From: Streptomyces sp. NBC_00258
GTDB taxonomy: Bacteria; Actinomycetota; Actinomycetes; Streptomycetales; Streptomycetaceae
NCBI RefSeq assembly: GCF_036182465.1
Contig: NZ_CP108081.1
Span: 9,052,001 to 9,116,000 of the forward strand
Direction of reading: 5' to 3'
Length of the DNA stretch: 64,000 nt
Shown: positions 41,212-50,544 of the stretch, in pieces
Layout of the letters: every line of letters begins with the position of its first letter
Numbering within the stretch: position 1 is the first letter of the stretch
Program-made: the position numbers and the translations under genes
Notes under the pieces: generated by a model
The model's database searches: none
Told to the model about the DNA's origin: nothing
Seen by the model: only the letters and a program-made list of their open reading frames with translations

Positions 41212-42740
41212 GCGGGCGCTCCCGGTGGAATGAAAGGCAGTCCTGTCGGCGCGCCGGACTCGATGAGCCGCCACAGCGCGTCCGTGTCCGCGTGTTCCTC
41301 GATCAGATCGCCGAGCCGGTCCAGCTGCTCCTCGCGCAGCGACCCGAACGACGTGTCGGCGGCCGGTACGAAGCGGCGCCCCGCGGCGGCCGCCACCTCG
41401 CGAAGGAAGGCCCGGCGGAAGCCGTCCGACTCCAGCGAGCCGTGCCAGTGCGTACCCCAGACCTCGCCGACCCGGCAGCCGTCCAGGAAGGGGGCCCCGC
41501 CGGTGACCTGGGCGACCCCGTGGTGGATCTCGTACCCCTCGACGGGCTCGCCGAGCGCCTCGCCGACGGGTCGCGTGAGGATCTTCTCCCGCGCGAACCG
41601 CACCCGCACGGGAAGGAGTCCGAGCCCGTCCACCTGGCCGGCGCGCGACTCGACCTCGTCCTCGATGTGCTCGCCGAGGATCTGGAAGCCGCCGCAGATG
41701 CCGAGGACGGGACGCCCCTCCGCAGCCCTTCTGGCGAGGGCGTCCGCGAGGCCGCGCTCCCGGAGCCACTCCAGGGCCCTGACCGTGCCCCGGGTGCCGG
41801 GCACGACGACGAGGTCCGCGTCGACGAGTTCCTCGGCCCGGTCCACGAACCGCACGACGACGCCCGGTTCGGCGGCCAGCGCGTCCACGTCCGTGAAGTT
41901 GGACATCAGCGGGATCGCGCAGACGGCCACCCGCAGGATGTCCTCGCCGACGGGGGAGGAGACCTCGGACTCGCGGACCGAGCCCCTCAGCGAGATCCGC
42001 AGCCCGTCCTCCTCGTCGATGCCCAGACCGTGCTGGAACGGCAGGACCCCGTACGTACGACGCCCGGTGAGGTTCTCGAGCATGTCGAGGCCGGGCTCCA
42101 GCAGGGACACGTCCCCGCGGAACTTGTTGACGAGGAACCCGGCGACGAACTCCTGGTCCTCGGGCGAGAGCAGCGCGACGGTCCCGAAGAAGGAGGCGAA
42201 GACACCCCCGCGGTCGATGTCGCCGACGACGAGCACGGGCAGCCGCGCGTTGCGCGCGATCCCCATGTTCACGATGTCCGTCCGCCGCAGATTGATCTCG
42301 GCGGGACTGCCCGCCCCCTCACAGATCACCGCGTCATACGTGCCCCGCAACTCGGCGAGGCACTCCAGGACGGTCCCGAGGAGCTGTTCCTGACGGCCGC
42401 CGTGATAGCCGCGGGCGCTCATCTCCCCGACGGGTCTGCCCATGAGGACGACCTGGCTGCTCCGGTCGCTGCCGGGCTTGAGCAGCACGGGATTCATCAG
42501 CGCGGTGGGCTCCACGCGCGCGGCCTGCGCCTGCATGGCCTGCGCCCGGCCGATCTCGGCGCCCTCCCGCGTGACGAACGAGTTGAGCGACATGTTCTGC
42601 GCCTTGAAGGGCGCGACCTTGACGCCCTGGCGCACCAGCCACCGGCAGATCCCGGCGGTCACGACGCTCTTGCCCGCGTCGGAGGTGGTGCCGGCGACGA
42701 GCAGGCCCCCACCTGTGCCCCCGCTCGTACCCCGGCTCAT
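41208..42740 (-). CDS. cobQ: Cobyric acid synthase
   Basis: 510 residues from ATG 42740 (ATGA overlap with cbiB). N-terminal synthetase domain: LLVAGTTSDAGKSVVTAGIC (P-loop-like), FKAQNMSLNSFVTREGAEIG, QVVLMGRPVGEMSARGYH, EGAGSPAEINLRRTDIVNMG. C-terminal glutamine amidotransferase with nucleophile Cys in VLGICGGFQILGEHIEDEVE. It amidates the b, d, e and g side chains of adenosylcobyrinic acid a,c-diamide. The first 11 residues are Gly/Thr-rich and unlikely to matter. Confidence 0.97.
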   Translation of the reverse strand: MSRGTSGGTGGGLLVAGTTSDAGKSVVTAGICRWLVRQGVKVAPFKAQNMSLNSFVTREGAEIGRAQAMQAQAARVEPTALMNPVLLKPGSDRSSQVVLMGRPVGEMSARGYHGGRQEQLLGTVLECLAELRGTYDAVICEGAGSPAEINLRRTDIVNMGIARNARLPVLVVGDIDRGGVFASFFGTVALLSPEDQEFVAGFLVNKFRGDVSLLEPGLDMLENLTGRRTYGVLPFQHGLGIDEEDGLRISLRGSVRESEVSSPVGEDILRVAVCAIPLMSNFTDVDALAAEPGVVVRFVDRAEELVDADLVVVPGTRGTVRALEWLRERGLADALARRAAEGRPVLGICGGFQILGEHIEDEVESRAGQVDGLGLLPVRVRFAREKILTRPVGEALGEPVEGYEIHHGVAQVTGGAPFLDGCRVGEVWGTHWHGSLESDGFRRAFLREVAAAAGRRFVPAADTSFGSLREEQLDRLGDLIEEHADTDALWRLIESGAPTGLPFIPPGAPA

Positions 42741-43693
42741 GACGTACGCCCCTTCGTGCGAAGGCCGTTGACGAGGAGCCGCCCGGCGACACTCACGCCG
42801 AGCGCGAGCCAGCCCACGCGCCGCGAGAGCCGTACGGCCCGCTCGATGTCGCCGACCTCCACGGCCCGCCCCTCGCCGTTGAGCACGGGCCGGTGCTCGA
42901 CCCTTCCGGCGTACGAGAGCGTCCCGCCCAGCCGCACGCCGAGCGCCCCCGCGAACGAGGCCTCGACGGGCCCGGCGTTGGGGCTCGGATGCTTGGCGGC
43001 GTCGGCACGCCAGGCGCGTACGGCCCCGCGCGGATCGGTTCCCGCGACGGCCGCGAGGACGGCGGTGAGCCGCGCTCCCGGCCACCCCGCGACGTCGTCG
43101 AGCCGCGCGGAGGCCCACCCGTACCGCCGGTACTTGGCGGACCTGTGCCCGACCATCGCGTCGAGCGTGTTCACGGCACGGAATCCGACGAGCCCCGGCA
43201 CACCGGCCGCGGCACCCCACACGAAGGCGCCCACGACGGCGTCGGAGGTGTTCTCGGCGACGGACTCCACGACGGCCCGGGCGATCCCGTCGGCGTCCAG
43301 CGCCTGCGGATCCCGCCCGCAGAGATGAGGCAGCCGCTCCCGGGCCACCTCGACGTCCCCGGCGGCGAGCGCCCCGCCGACGGCCCGGGCCTCACGCCCG
43401 AGCGAAGTCCCGCCGACGACGGACCAGGTGGCGGTGGCGGTCAACGCGACGGACGCGACGCGCGAGGCACGCACGGAGCGGGCGGCGAGCGCCGCGAGTC
43501 CGGTGGCACCGCCCACGCAGACGGCGGTGTGCAGCGCACCCCACCCCCGGTGGTCCCGCCACAGCACCCGCTCCACGGCGCCCGCGGTCCGTCCGAACGC
43601 GGCGACCGGATGCCCCCGGCGGGGATCGCCGAGCAGCAGGTCACCGAGGAGGCCGGCGGCGGCGCCGTACGCGAAGACGCGATCGGCACTCAT
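42737..43693 (-). CDS. cobD: Adenosylcobinamide-phosphate synthase (CbiB/CobD)
   Basis: 318 residues from ATG 43693. Integral membrane protein with several helices. LLGDLLLGDPRRGHPVAAFG at the N terminus is the family signature; VESVAENTSDAVVGAFVWGA and GFRAVNTLDAMVGHRSAKYR are conserved loops. It attaches aminopropanol (phosphate) to cobyric acid. It is the first enzyme gene of the operon, 4 bases after the stop of a 19-codon leader ORF. It has no Shine-Dalgarno sequence of its own, and a small hairpin lies just upstream, so its translation probably depends on the leader. Confidence 0.94.
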   Translation of the reverse strand: MSADRVFAYGAAAGLLGDLLLGDPRRGHPVAAFGRTAGAVERVLWRDHRGWGALHTAVCVGGATGLAALAARSVRASRVASVALTATATWSVVGGTSLGREARAVGGALAAGDVEVARERLPHLCGRDPQALDADGIARAVVESVAENTSDAVVGAFVWGAAAGVPGLVGFRAVNTLDAMVGHRSAKYRRYGWASARLDDVAGWPGARLTAVLAAVAGTDPRGAVRAWRADAAKHPSPNAGPVEASFAGALGVRLGGTLSYAGRVEHRPVLNGEGRAVEVGDIERAVRLSRRVGWLALGVSVAGRLLVNGLRTKGRTS

Positions 43694-43697
43694 CGGT

Positions 43698-43757
43698 TCA
43701 GCCGACCGTCAGGTCGGGTACAACCGTCGCTCGAAAGGCACTTGGGCAGCCGCGCAT
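43698..43757 (-). CDS. Short leader ORF between the cobalamin riboswitch and cbiB
   Basis: ATG 43757 opens a 19-residue frame, MRGCPSAFRATVVPDLTVG, ending in TGA at 43698-43700, four bases before the cbiB ATG. GAGGA at 43767-43771 gives it a good ribosome site with 9-base spacing. CCGACC-GTCA-GGTCGG (43702-43717) forms a perfect 6-bp hairpin over its last codons. The peptide matches nothing I recognise. Its likely job is translational coupling rather than a product (inference). Confidence 0.5.
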   Translation of the reverse strand: MRGCPSAFRATVVPDLTVG

Positions 43758-43795
43758 GGCGATTTGTCCTCACTCAGGGTGTCCACGCCCTGGTT

Positions 43796-43950
43796 CGACG
43801 AGACCGACGGCGAGAGTTCCTGGCTCCCGGGGGATCGATTCCCCGGTAACAGTGGCGGGACCGCGCCGGATTCGCACCGGCTTCCTCTCCTGCCGCCGTA
43901 CATGGCTCCGGCAGTCCACCACGCCCACGAACACCCGTCAACTTGCTGTT
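43796..43950 (-). ncRNA. Cobalamin (adenosylcobalamin) riboswitch
   Basis: On the minus strand the conserved core is clear: GGAAGCCGGTGCGAATCC (43868-43885), then GCGCGGTCCCGCCACTGT (43849-43866), which contains the B12-box element GCCACTG. CCGGGAGCCAGGAACTC follows. It lies 40 bases upstream of the leader ORF of the cobalamin operon. A further hairpin (43775-43792, arms CAGGG/CCCTG) sits between it and the leader ribosome site and may be the expression platform. Bound coenzyme B12 should switch the operon off. Outer boundaries are approximate. Confidence 0.92.
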
Positions 43951-43989
43951 GACCTGCGACGGGAGAGTGTGCTGAGGCCCACACACGGA

Positions 43990-44035
43990 CACGACTCCGC
44001 CCCGCCGACCGGGGGGTCGGCGGGGCGGAGTCGTG
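43990..44035. terminator. Perfect 21-bp stem terminator
   Basis: Arms 43990-44010 and 44015-44035 are exactly complementary around GGGG. It lies 22 bases beyond the stop of the small membrane protein of the phosphate operon (44058) and insulates the cobalamin promoter region from it. Confidence 0.85.
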
Positions 44036-44057
44036 AGGTGCGGAGGCGCTGTACGCG

Positions 44058-44279
44058 TCAGGCGACGATCAGATAGATCCCGTACGTCACCGCCGCCGCG
44101 CACGCGGCGAAGCAGGCGTACGCGCCCGTGACCGCGAGGGTCGCTGTGCCGCCCTGGGCGGAGGCGGACTCGCGCTTGGAGAGGCCGACGATGCCGAGGG
44201 TGAAGAGGCCCACGAGGGCGACGGTGACGATGAGGCTGACTCCGAAGACGGAGCCGAGGGCTGCCCAGTCGATCTTCAT
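44058..44279 (-). CDS. Small two-helix membrane protein, partner of the phosphate transporter
   Basis: 73 residues from ATG 44279, 12 bases after the PiT transporter stop. Two hydrophobic helices (about 11-33, FGVSLIVTVALVGLFTLGIVGL; 49-72, LAVTGAYACFAACAAAVTYG) flank a short polar loop, SKRESASAQGG. Small proteins of this type regularly follow pit genes in Streptomyces, but I know no assigned function. Tight linkage suggests a transporter accessory subunit (inference). Confidence 0.75.
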   Translation of the reverse strand: MKIDWAALGSVFGVSLIVTVALVGLFTLGIVGLSKRESASAQGGTATLAVTGAYACFAACAAAVTYGIYLIVA

Positions 44280-44291
44280 GCTGTGGGTTCC

Positions 44292-45533
<1,242 letters not shown>

Positions 45534-45580
45534 TTACCCAGGCTTCTCTTGGACGTCAGTGGCACAGGGACCGTAGGTAA

Positions 45581-45602
45581 CCTGGATGAACGGAAGATGA
45601 AC
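45581..45602 (-). promoter_or_regulatory. PHO box (PhoP-binding direct repeats) upstream of pit
   Basis: Read on the minus strand the site is GTTCATCTTCC followed directly by GTTCATCCAGG. These are two 11-base direct repeats matching the Streptomyces PHO-box unit, whose core is GTTCAYC. A degenerate third unit may follow (45570-45580). It lies 48 bases before the pit ATG. Confidence 0.7.
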
Positions 45603-45701
45603 TGGGGTGGGCGACAGGGTGGCCCTATAGAGGTGCCGCCACTCCGCTTGTGTCGGAGCGGCGGCGAGAGCCATCGAACAGAGGCGGAATTCAGGGGTCC
45701 G

Positions 45702-46451
45702 CTACCCCCGCTGTCCCCTTGCGAACGCCCTGAGCTGATTCAGGGATCCGTTGAAGAGATTCTGGTCACCTGGCAGGCTGCCGCCGTTGTCGTACTGCCA
45801 GAAGGTCCAGAAGTTCCAGCCGGACGGCAGCGACCCCGCCGTCGAGCTGTAGCGGGCCAGCCAGAGTGGATGGTTCGCGGCGAACGCGGCGCTGTTGCCC
45901 GTGCACATCTTCCACCAGTTGTAGGTGGTGTAGATCACCGGCCGTCGGCCGGTCTGCCGCCTCACCTCGTCGCTGAAGGCCTTGATCCAGCTGACCATCC
46001 TGGTCTTGCTCAGGCCGTAGCACTTCTTCTTGCCGTACGGGTTGTACTCGATGTCCAGCGCGGGCGGCAGCGTCCAGCCGTCCGCCCGCCAGCCGCCGCC
46101 GTTGCGCACGAAGTACGCGGCCTGCTTCGTCCCCGAGGACTTGTGCGGCAGTGCGAAGTGGTATGCCCCGCGGACGATGCCCGCGCCGCGTGCCCCGTTG
46201 TACTGCTGGTTGTAGTACGGATTGCGGTACGTGTGCGACTCGGTGGCCTTCACATAGACGAACTTGGCGCCTTTGCTCTTCGCACTCGACCAGTTGACGT
46301 TCTTCTGGTGCGAGGACACGTCGTGGCCCTTGGGCCTGGCGGCCGCCGCGGCCGGCACCTCGGCGAGAGCGGTGCCACCGAGCGCCAGCGTCGCCACGGA
46401 GGCGGCGACGAGTCGGGCGCGCTGCAGGGACGGTTTGCGATCACGAGCCAT
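45702..46451 (-). CDS. Secreted GH25 lysozyme (N,O-diacetylmuramidase type)
   Basis: 249 residues from ATG 46451 (MARDRKPSLQRARLV). The N-terminal signal peptide (about 1-38) has a hydrophobic core LVAASVATLALGGTALAEVP and Ala-rich cleavage site. The catalytic domain shows GHDVSSHQKNVNW at the start, FVYVKATESHTYRNPYY, GIVRGAYHFALP and the catalytic acids in LPPALDIEYNPYGKKKCYG (DxE). YTTYNWWKMC and WTFWQYDNGGSLPG complete it. It cleaves peptidoglycan glycan strands. Two Cys residues may form a disulfide. Its role could be wall turnover or attack on competitors. Confidence 0.93.
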   Translation of the reverse strand: MARDRKPSLQRARLVAASVATLALGGTALAEVPAAAAARPKGHDVSSHQKNVNWSSAKSKGAKFVYVKATESHTYRNPYYNQQYNGARGAGIVRGAYHFALPHKSSGTKQAAYFVRNGGGWRADGWTLPPALDIEYNPYGKKKCYGLSKTRMVSWIKAFSDEVRRQTGRRPVIYTTYNWWKMCTGNSAAFAANHPLWLARYSSTAGSLPSGWNFWTFWQYDNGGSLPGDQNLFNGSLNQLRAFARGQRG

Positions 46452-46647
46452 ATTTCCCCCCGGAATGGCGGCATGCACGAAAAATCTCCCAGAGGCTACT
46501 GGAAGATCCCTGAAAGCCCGTCACATGCCGGTCATTCGCTCCCGGCAGGCGATTCATGCCCTTGTGCGACCTTTCGGATGTGTCGGTTCAGCCCTAAAGT
46601 GCCCCGCCCGCCCCGGGGTTGAGCTGCGCGGCTGGCAGGATCGCGGC

Positions 46648-47358
46648 ATGGCTGAGCAGCGGCGGGACACAGGAGACGGACGGGACGCGGGGGAGCGGGA
46701 CGCGGCCCCGGCACGGGAGGCGCTGGAGCGGGCGTGGGGCGAACTCGTGGCGACGGCCCGTCGGACGGCGGCCGACGCTCTGGTCGTCGGCACATCGGGC
46801 AACGTCTCGGTGCGCGTGGGCGACACCGTCCTGGTCACGCCGAGCGGAGTCCCGTACGACCGGCTGGCCCCCGAGGACCTCTGCGGGGTCTCCCTCGACG
46901 GCCGGCAGGTGCTCGGTTCGCTCGTTCCGACAAGCGAACTGCCCATGCATCTGGCGGTCTACCGCGCCACCGGCGCACGGGCGATCGTCCACACCCACGC
47001 GGTGCACGCCACGGCCGTCTCGACACTCGTCACGGAGCTGCCGCTCATCCACTACATGGCCGCCGCACTCGGCGGCCCCGTCCGTGTGGCCCCCTACGCC
47101 ACCTACGGCACGGAAAAGTTGGCCGAGAACATGCTCCGGGCCCTCCGGGACCGCACCGCCTGTCTCCTTCAGAACCACGGCACCCTCACATACGGAGCCT
47201 CGCTCCTCCAGGCCTACGACCGCACGGCCCAGCTGGAGTGGATGTGCCGCGTCTGGCTGACGGCCTCGTCCCTGCCCGGGCACACGCCCACGCTGCTGAC
47301 CCGGGAGCAGGTGAACGAGGTGGGCGAACGATTGAAGGAATACGGCCAGCGACCGTGA
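46648..47358 (+). CDS. Class II aldolase/adducin-family protein (L-fuculose-phosphate aldolase-like)
   Basis: 236 residues from ATG 46648. Zinc ligands are His pairs in IVHTHAVHATAV and the His in LLQNHGTLTYG; the catalytic Glu is in VPTSELPMHLAVYRAT. VVGTSGNVSVRVGDTVLVTP and SGVPYDRLAPEDLCGVSLDG are family signatures. Enzymes of this group cleave or make C-C bonds in sugar phosphates (fuculose, ribulose, methylthioribulose routes). No sugar-catabolic genes are adjacent, so the substrate is open. Confidence 0.9.
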   Translation: MAEQRRDTGDGRDAGERDAAPAREALERAWGELVATARRTAADALVVGTSGNVSVRVGDTVLVTPSGVPYDRLAPEDLCGVSLDGRQVLGSLVPTSELPMHLAVYRATGARAIVHTHAVHATAVSTLVTELPLIHYMAAALGGPVRVAPYATYGTEKLAENMLRALRDRTACLLQNHGTLTYGASLLQAYDRTAQLEWMCRVWLTASSLPGHTPTLLTREQVNEVGERLKEYGQRP

Positions 47359-47360
47359 CC

Positions 47361-47452
47361 GGGTGCGGTCGGTGACGGTGGCTGGGCGTGGCCGGTGAAG
47401 GGGGCCGGGCGTGAGCGGTGAAGGCGGCCGAGCGTGCAGGGTGAAGGTAGTC
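47361..47452 (+). repeat. Four degenerate 23-bp tandem repeats
   Basis: Units begin at 47361, 47384, 47407 and 47430. The second and third differ at only a few positions (GGGCGTGGCCGGTGAAGGGG against GGGCGTGAGCGGTGAAGGCG). GGTGA recurs at the same place in each. Degenerate GGCCGCCGACCTG units continue to about 47525. The whole 350-base gap (47359-47708) holds no convincing gene. Confidence 0.6.
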
Positions 47453-47708
47453 GGTGTGGCCGCCGACCTGACCGTTCCGGTACGGCCGCCGACCTGCCCG
47501 CGTACGCCCGCCGATCCGACCCGGTGCGGCGGCCGTGCTGATCCCCGCCGCCACGGCGCCGACGTGGTCGATCTGCGGTGTGACGGCGCTCGCGTCGTCG
47601 AGGTCCGCCGCCCCCGCACCCAGCGGATACGCACCATTCCGGCGGTGCCGAACCCACATTCGCCCCATTTGACTGGCCGACAACGGGTTCCGTCAGGAGA
47701 CTGGACCC

Positions 47709-48845
47709 GTGCGCACTGTGAATCCGACGGCAGCAGCCGTCACCGTCGCCATAGCCGGCGCAGCCACCGTCGCCGCCACGGTGGCGGCAGGTCGCTTCGC
47801 CAGCGACGCCGCTCTCAAGGCGCCGCCGGGCAAACCGCTGCCCACCGAACCCCGCCTCACCGTGCACTCCACGGCGGCGGGACAGATCACCCTGACCCGC
47901 GCCCTGGCCTCACAGCGCCCGGGCGTGTACGGCCTCAGTGGCGACGGCAGCCACGCGGTCGTCGGCCCGCTCCTCAACGCCGCCCCGCACTCCGCCGACA
48001 CGGTCGTACGCCGTCTGGAACGGGTCACGCACGGCACCCTGGAAGCCGGGGACAAGGTGTGGTTCACCCCGGGCGTGCACATCGGCAACCCGGGCGCCGC
48101 CCTCGGCCTCGACCACGCCGACGTGGACGTCCCCGGCGAGCTCGGAGCCCTGCCCGCCTGGTTCGTGCCCGCCGCCCGCGACACCTGGGTGATCACCGTG
48201 CACGGCCTCGGTGCCACCCGCGAACACCCCATGAACGTCATGGAGTTCCTGCACCGCCAGCAGTTCCCCGTCCTCGACCTCGCCTACCGCGGCGACCTCG
48301 GCGCGCCCCGGCCTCCCGACGGCCTGAACCACCTCGGCGAGACGGAGTGGCGCGACCTGGACGCGGCCATCCGCTACGCCGTGCGCTACGGCGCCGAACG
48401 GGTCGTCCTGCACGGCTGGTCCACCGGCGCCACCATGGCCCTGCGCGCCGCGGCCCACTCGGCGCTGCGCGAGAGGATCTCCGGCCTCGTCCTCGACTCG
48501 CCCGTCCTCAGCTGGGAGACCACGCTGCGCGCCCTCGCCAGGGCCCGCCGCACCCCCGGCGCCCTGCTGCCACTGGCCGTCCGCGCGGCCCAGGGCCGCA
48601 CCGGCCTGCACGGCGACCGCATCGAGGGCGCCGCCGACCCCGACCGGCTCAAGGTGCCGATCCTCGTCCTGCACGGTCCGGACGACACGGTCGCCCCCTG
48701 GGGCCCCTCTCGCCGCCTCGCGGAGCGCCGCCCCGACCTCGTCACCCTGCACACGGTCCGGGGCGCCCCGCACGGCGCCATGTGGAACGCCGACCCGGCC
48801 GGATACGAAGAGGCCCTCCGTCGCTTCCTCACCCCTCTGATGTAG
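47709..48845 (+). CDS. Alpha/beta-hydrolase-fold protein with N-terminal membrane anchor or signal
   Basis: 378 residues from GTG 47709. The N-terminal hydrophobic stretch AAVTVAIAGAATVAATVAAG suggests a signal peptide or anchor. The hydrolase domain starts at about residue 155 (TWVITVHGLGATREHPMNVM). Nucleophile Ser lies in VVLHGWSTGATMALRAAA (GxSxG). Asp and His of the triad are likely in ILVLHGPDDTVAPWGPS and GAPHGAMWNADPAGYEE. The 150-residue N-terminal part is specific to a Streptomyces/actinobacterial subgroup. The substrate is unknown; extracytoplasmic esterase or peptidase activity is plausible. Confidence 0.82.
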   Translation: MRTVNPTAAAVTVAIAGAATVAATVAAGRFASDAALKAPPGKPLPTEPRLTVHSTAAGQITLTRALASQRPGVYGLSGDGSHAVVGPLLNAAPHSADTVVRRLERVTHGTLEAGDKVWFTPGVHIGNPGAALGLDHADVDVPGELGALPAWFVPAARDTWVITVHGLGATREHPMNVMEFLHRQQFPVLDLAYRGDLGAPRPPDGLNHLGETEWRDLDAAIRYAVRYGAERVVLHGWSTGATMALRAAAHSALRERISGLVLDSPVLSWETTLRALARARRTPGALLPLAVRAAQGRTGLHGDRIEGAADPDRLKVPILVLHGPDDTVAPWGPSRRLAERRPDLVTLHTVRGAPHGAMWNADPAGYEEALRRFLTPLM

Positions 48846-49087
48846 CGACGTCCCCCAGCCATCTCATCCAGCCGCCTCACCCAGTGGCCTCATCTCCTGG
48901 CGCGGCCCTCTCCCCGTCCGCTGCCGGGGCGTCCGTTCCACCCGGTCCCGGACGTTCCGTTTAACTCCGTACCACCTGCCCGTTCACGCCCCGGGAGGGC
49001 CTGCGGGGACCGGTGCGCAGGCCGCCCCCGTGGCCCCTTGTGGCATTCCGTTTGGGTTTTCGGACCGTCAACCGGAAGACTGCCCCC

Positions 49088-50503
49088 GTGACGTCCCGTA
49101 TCCCGCGCGACTCCAGGCTCCGACTCGTCCGCCCGCGAACCCTGGCCGCCGCCCCCCGAGCGATGACCCAGAGGCCCACGCGCCGACCCGCACCACGCCC
49201 GCCGGAGGGCACACCGGCACCCGCGGAACTCGCCCGCATGGCGCGCTCCGTACTCGCCGGCGCGGCCCGTGTCGCCCGCTGGGCCGACACCGTCCTGAGC
49301 CCGGCCAGGGACCGCGAGGGCACCGCTTCCGGCGGCACCCCCGAGGGCACCGGCACACTCTCCGACGCGACCGCCCAACGGGCCGCCACGGATCTGGCCC
49401 TGACCCCGGCTCAGGTCCGCGCGGACTGGGACACCGCACGTCTCGCGGGCCTCGTCGAGGTGCACGGCGGCATCGCGCGCCCCGGCTGGCGGCTGCGCGC
49501 CTGGAACCGTGACGACAGCGCCGTGCTGCGCGGCTGGGTCGCCCTCTTCGACGCCTGGTCGATCGCCCACCCCGGCCCCGACGGACGCGAGCCCGCCGCC
49601 GTCGCCGAGGTCGTCTCCGCGATGCCTCAGGTCCTCTCCTTCCTCCAGCTGTCCGCGGGTCCCGTCCCCGTACCGCAACTCCTCGACCTGCTCGAACAGC
49701 GCGTCACGGAACTGCGCACCGAGCGCTGCGAGATCCCCTACGGTCCGCAGCCCGAGCCCGTCGAGAGCCCCACCGAGGACACCCCGCTGGCCCCCCTCCT
49801 CGACTGGGCGCTGCACGCGATCGCCGACGTGGGCGCCCTCACCTGCGCCGACGGCCAGGCCACGCTCACCCCGCTCGGCAGCTGGGCCGTCTGGGTCAAG
49901 CTGGAGCAGATCTGCGTCGCCGCGCAGAGCCCCGCCGGGAACATCGAGCAGGGCGCCGAGGACATGCTCCGCGGCTGCGCCCAGCTGCGGCCGAACGCGG
50001 CCCGCGCCGAGTACCGCGCCTGGCTCGCCGCCCGAACCGTCGGCAGCGCCGTCACCGAACTCCTCGACGCCGCCCGCGGTGAGGACGCCCTCCTGCGCGG
50101 ACTCGCCTTCGAGGCCCTGCGCGTCGTCGGAGCCCCCGCCGAGCCCGACGTCCGCTCCGTGTCCGACGAGACCCATCTGCGGCCGTACGCCCTGCTGTGG
50201 CTCGCCGAGCACGACGGGCACGACCCCGAGGACGCCCACGAGGTACTGACCCGCGAGGAGGCCACCTGGCTGTGGGTCGACACGGCCGCGGCCGTCGCCG
50301 ACCACGGCGAAGCCCCGCTTCTCGTACGGCACTTGGAGTCCGCCATACAGCCGACCGTGCCGGCGCTGCTCGACGAGGTACGGGCGGTCGGGCATCCGCG
50401 CACCGTGCAGGTGCTGGTCGCGCTTGCCGCCGCCCACCCCGACCCGGCGCTCGCCAAGGCCGTGCGGCGGGCTGCGTTCCAGGTGCACACCGGGGGGAAC
50501 TAG
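49088..50503 (+). CDS. Conserved actinobacterial protein of unknown function
   Basis: 471 residues from GTG 49088 (VTSRIPRDSRLRLVRP); ATG 49163 is an alternative. I do not recognise a domain. The N-terminal 70 residues are Arg/Pro-rich and basic. A winged-helix-like stretch may follow (SDATAQRAATDLALTPAQVR and ARLAGLVEVHGGIARPGWRL). The rest is rich in Ala/Leu/Glu helices resembling HEAT-type repeats (LLRGLAFEALRVVGAP, VPALLDEVRAVGHPRTVQVL, VALAAAHPDPALAKAVRRAA). There are no membrane segments. Possible plasmid- or chromosome-associated helical scaffold. It is not tightly linked to its neighbours. Confidence 0.7.
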   Translation: MTSRIPRDSRLRLVRPRTLAAAPRAMTQRPTRRPAPRPPEGTPAPAELARMARSVLAGAARVARWADTVLSPARDREGTASGGTPEGTGTLSDATAQRAATDLALTPAQVRADWDTARLAGLVEVHGGIARPGWRLRAWNRDDSAVLRGWVALFDAWSIAHPGPDGREPAAVAEVVSAMPQVLSFLQLSAGPVPVPQLLDLLEQRVTELRTERCEIPYGPQPEPVESPTEDTPLAPLLDWALHAIADVGALTCADGQATLTPLGSWAVWVKLEQICVAAQSPAGNIEQGAEDMLRGCAQLRPNAARAEYRAWLAARTVGSAVTELLDAARGEDALLRGLAFEALRVVGAPAEPDVRSVSDETHLRPYALLWLAEHDGHDPEDAHEVLTREEATWLWVDTAAAVADHGEAPLLVRHLESAIQPTVPALLDEVRAVGHPRTVQVLVALAAAHPDPALAKAVRRAAFQVHTGGN

Positions 50504-50544
50504 CCGCTCCGCGGGGGCGCGTGATTCGGCTGCGGGCCGGCAGT

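Noticed and set aside
38827..42393. An 1188-codon plus-strand frame opposite cobN and cobQ
   Set aside because: Shadow of cobN/cobQ codon bias. The translation is low in complexity and has no motif or ribosome site.
47186..47867. Open frames on the minus strand across the 23-bp repeats
   Set aside because: They run through tandem repeats and the start of the hydrolase gene, with no ribosome site or recognisable protein.
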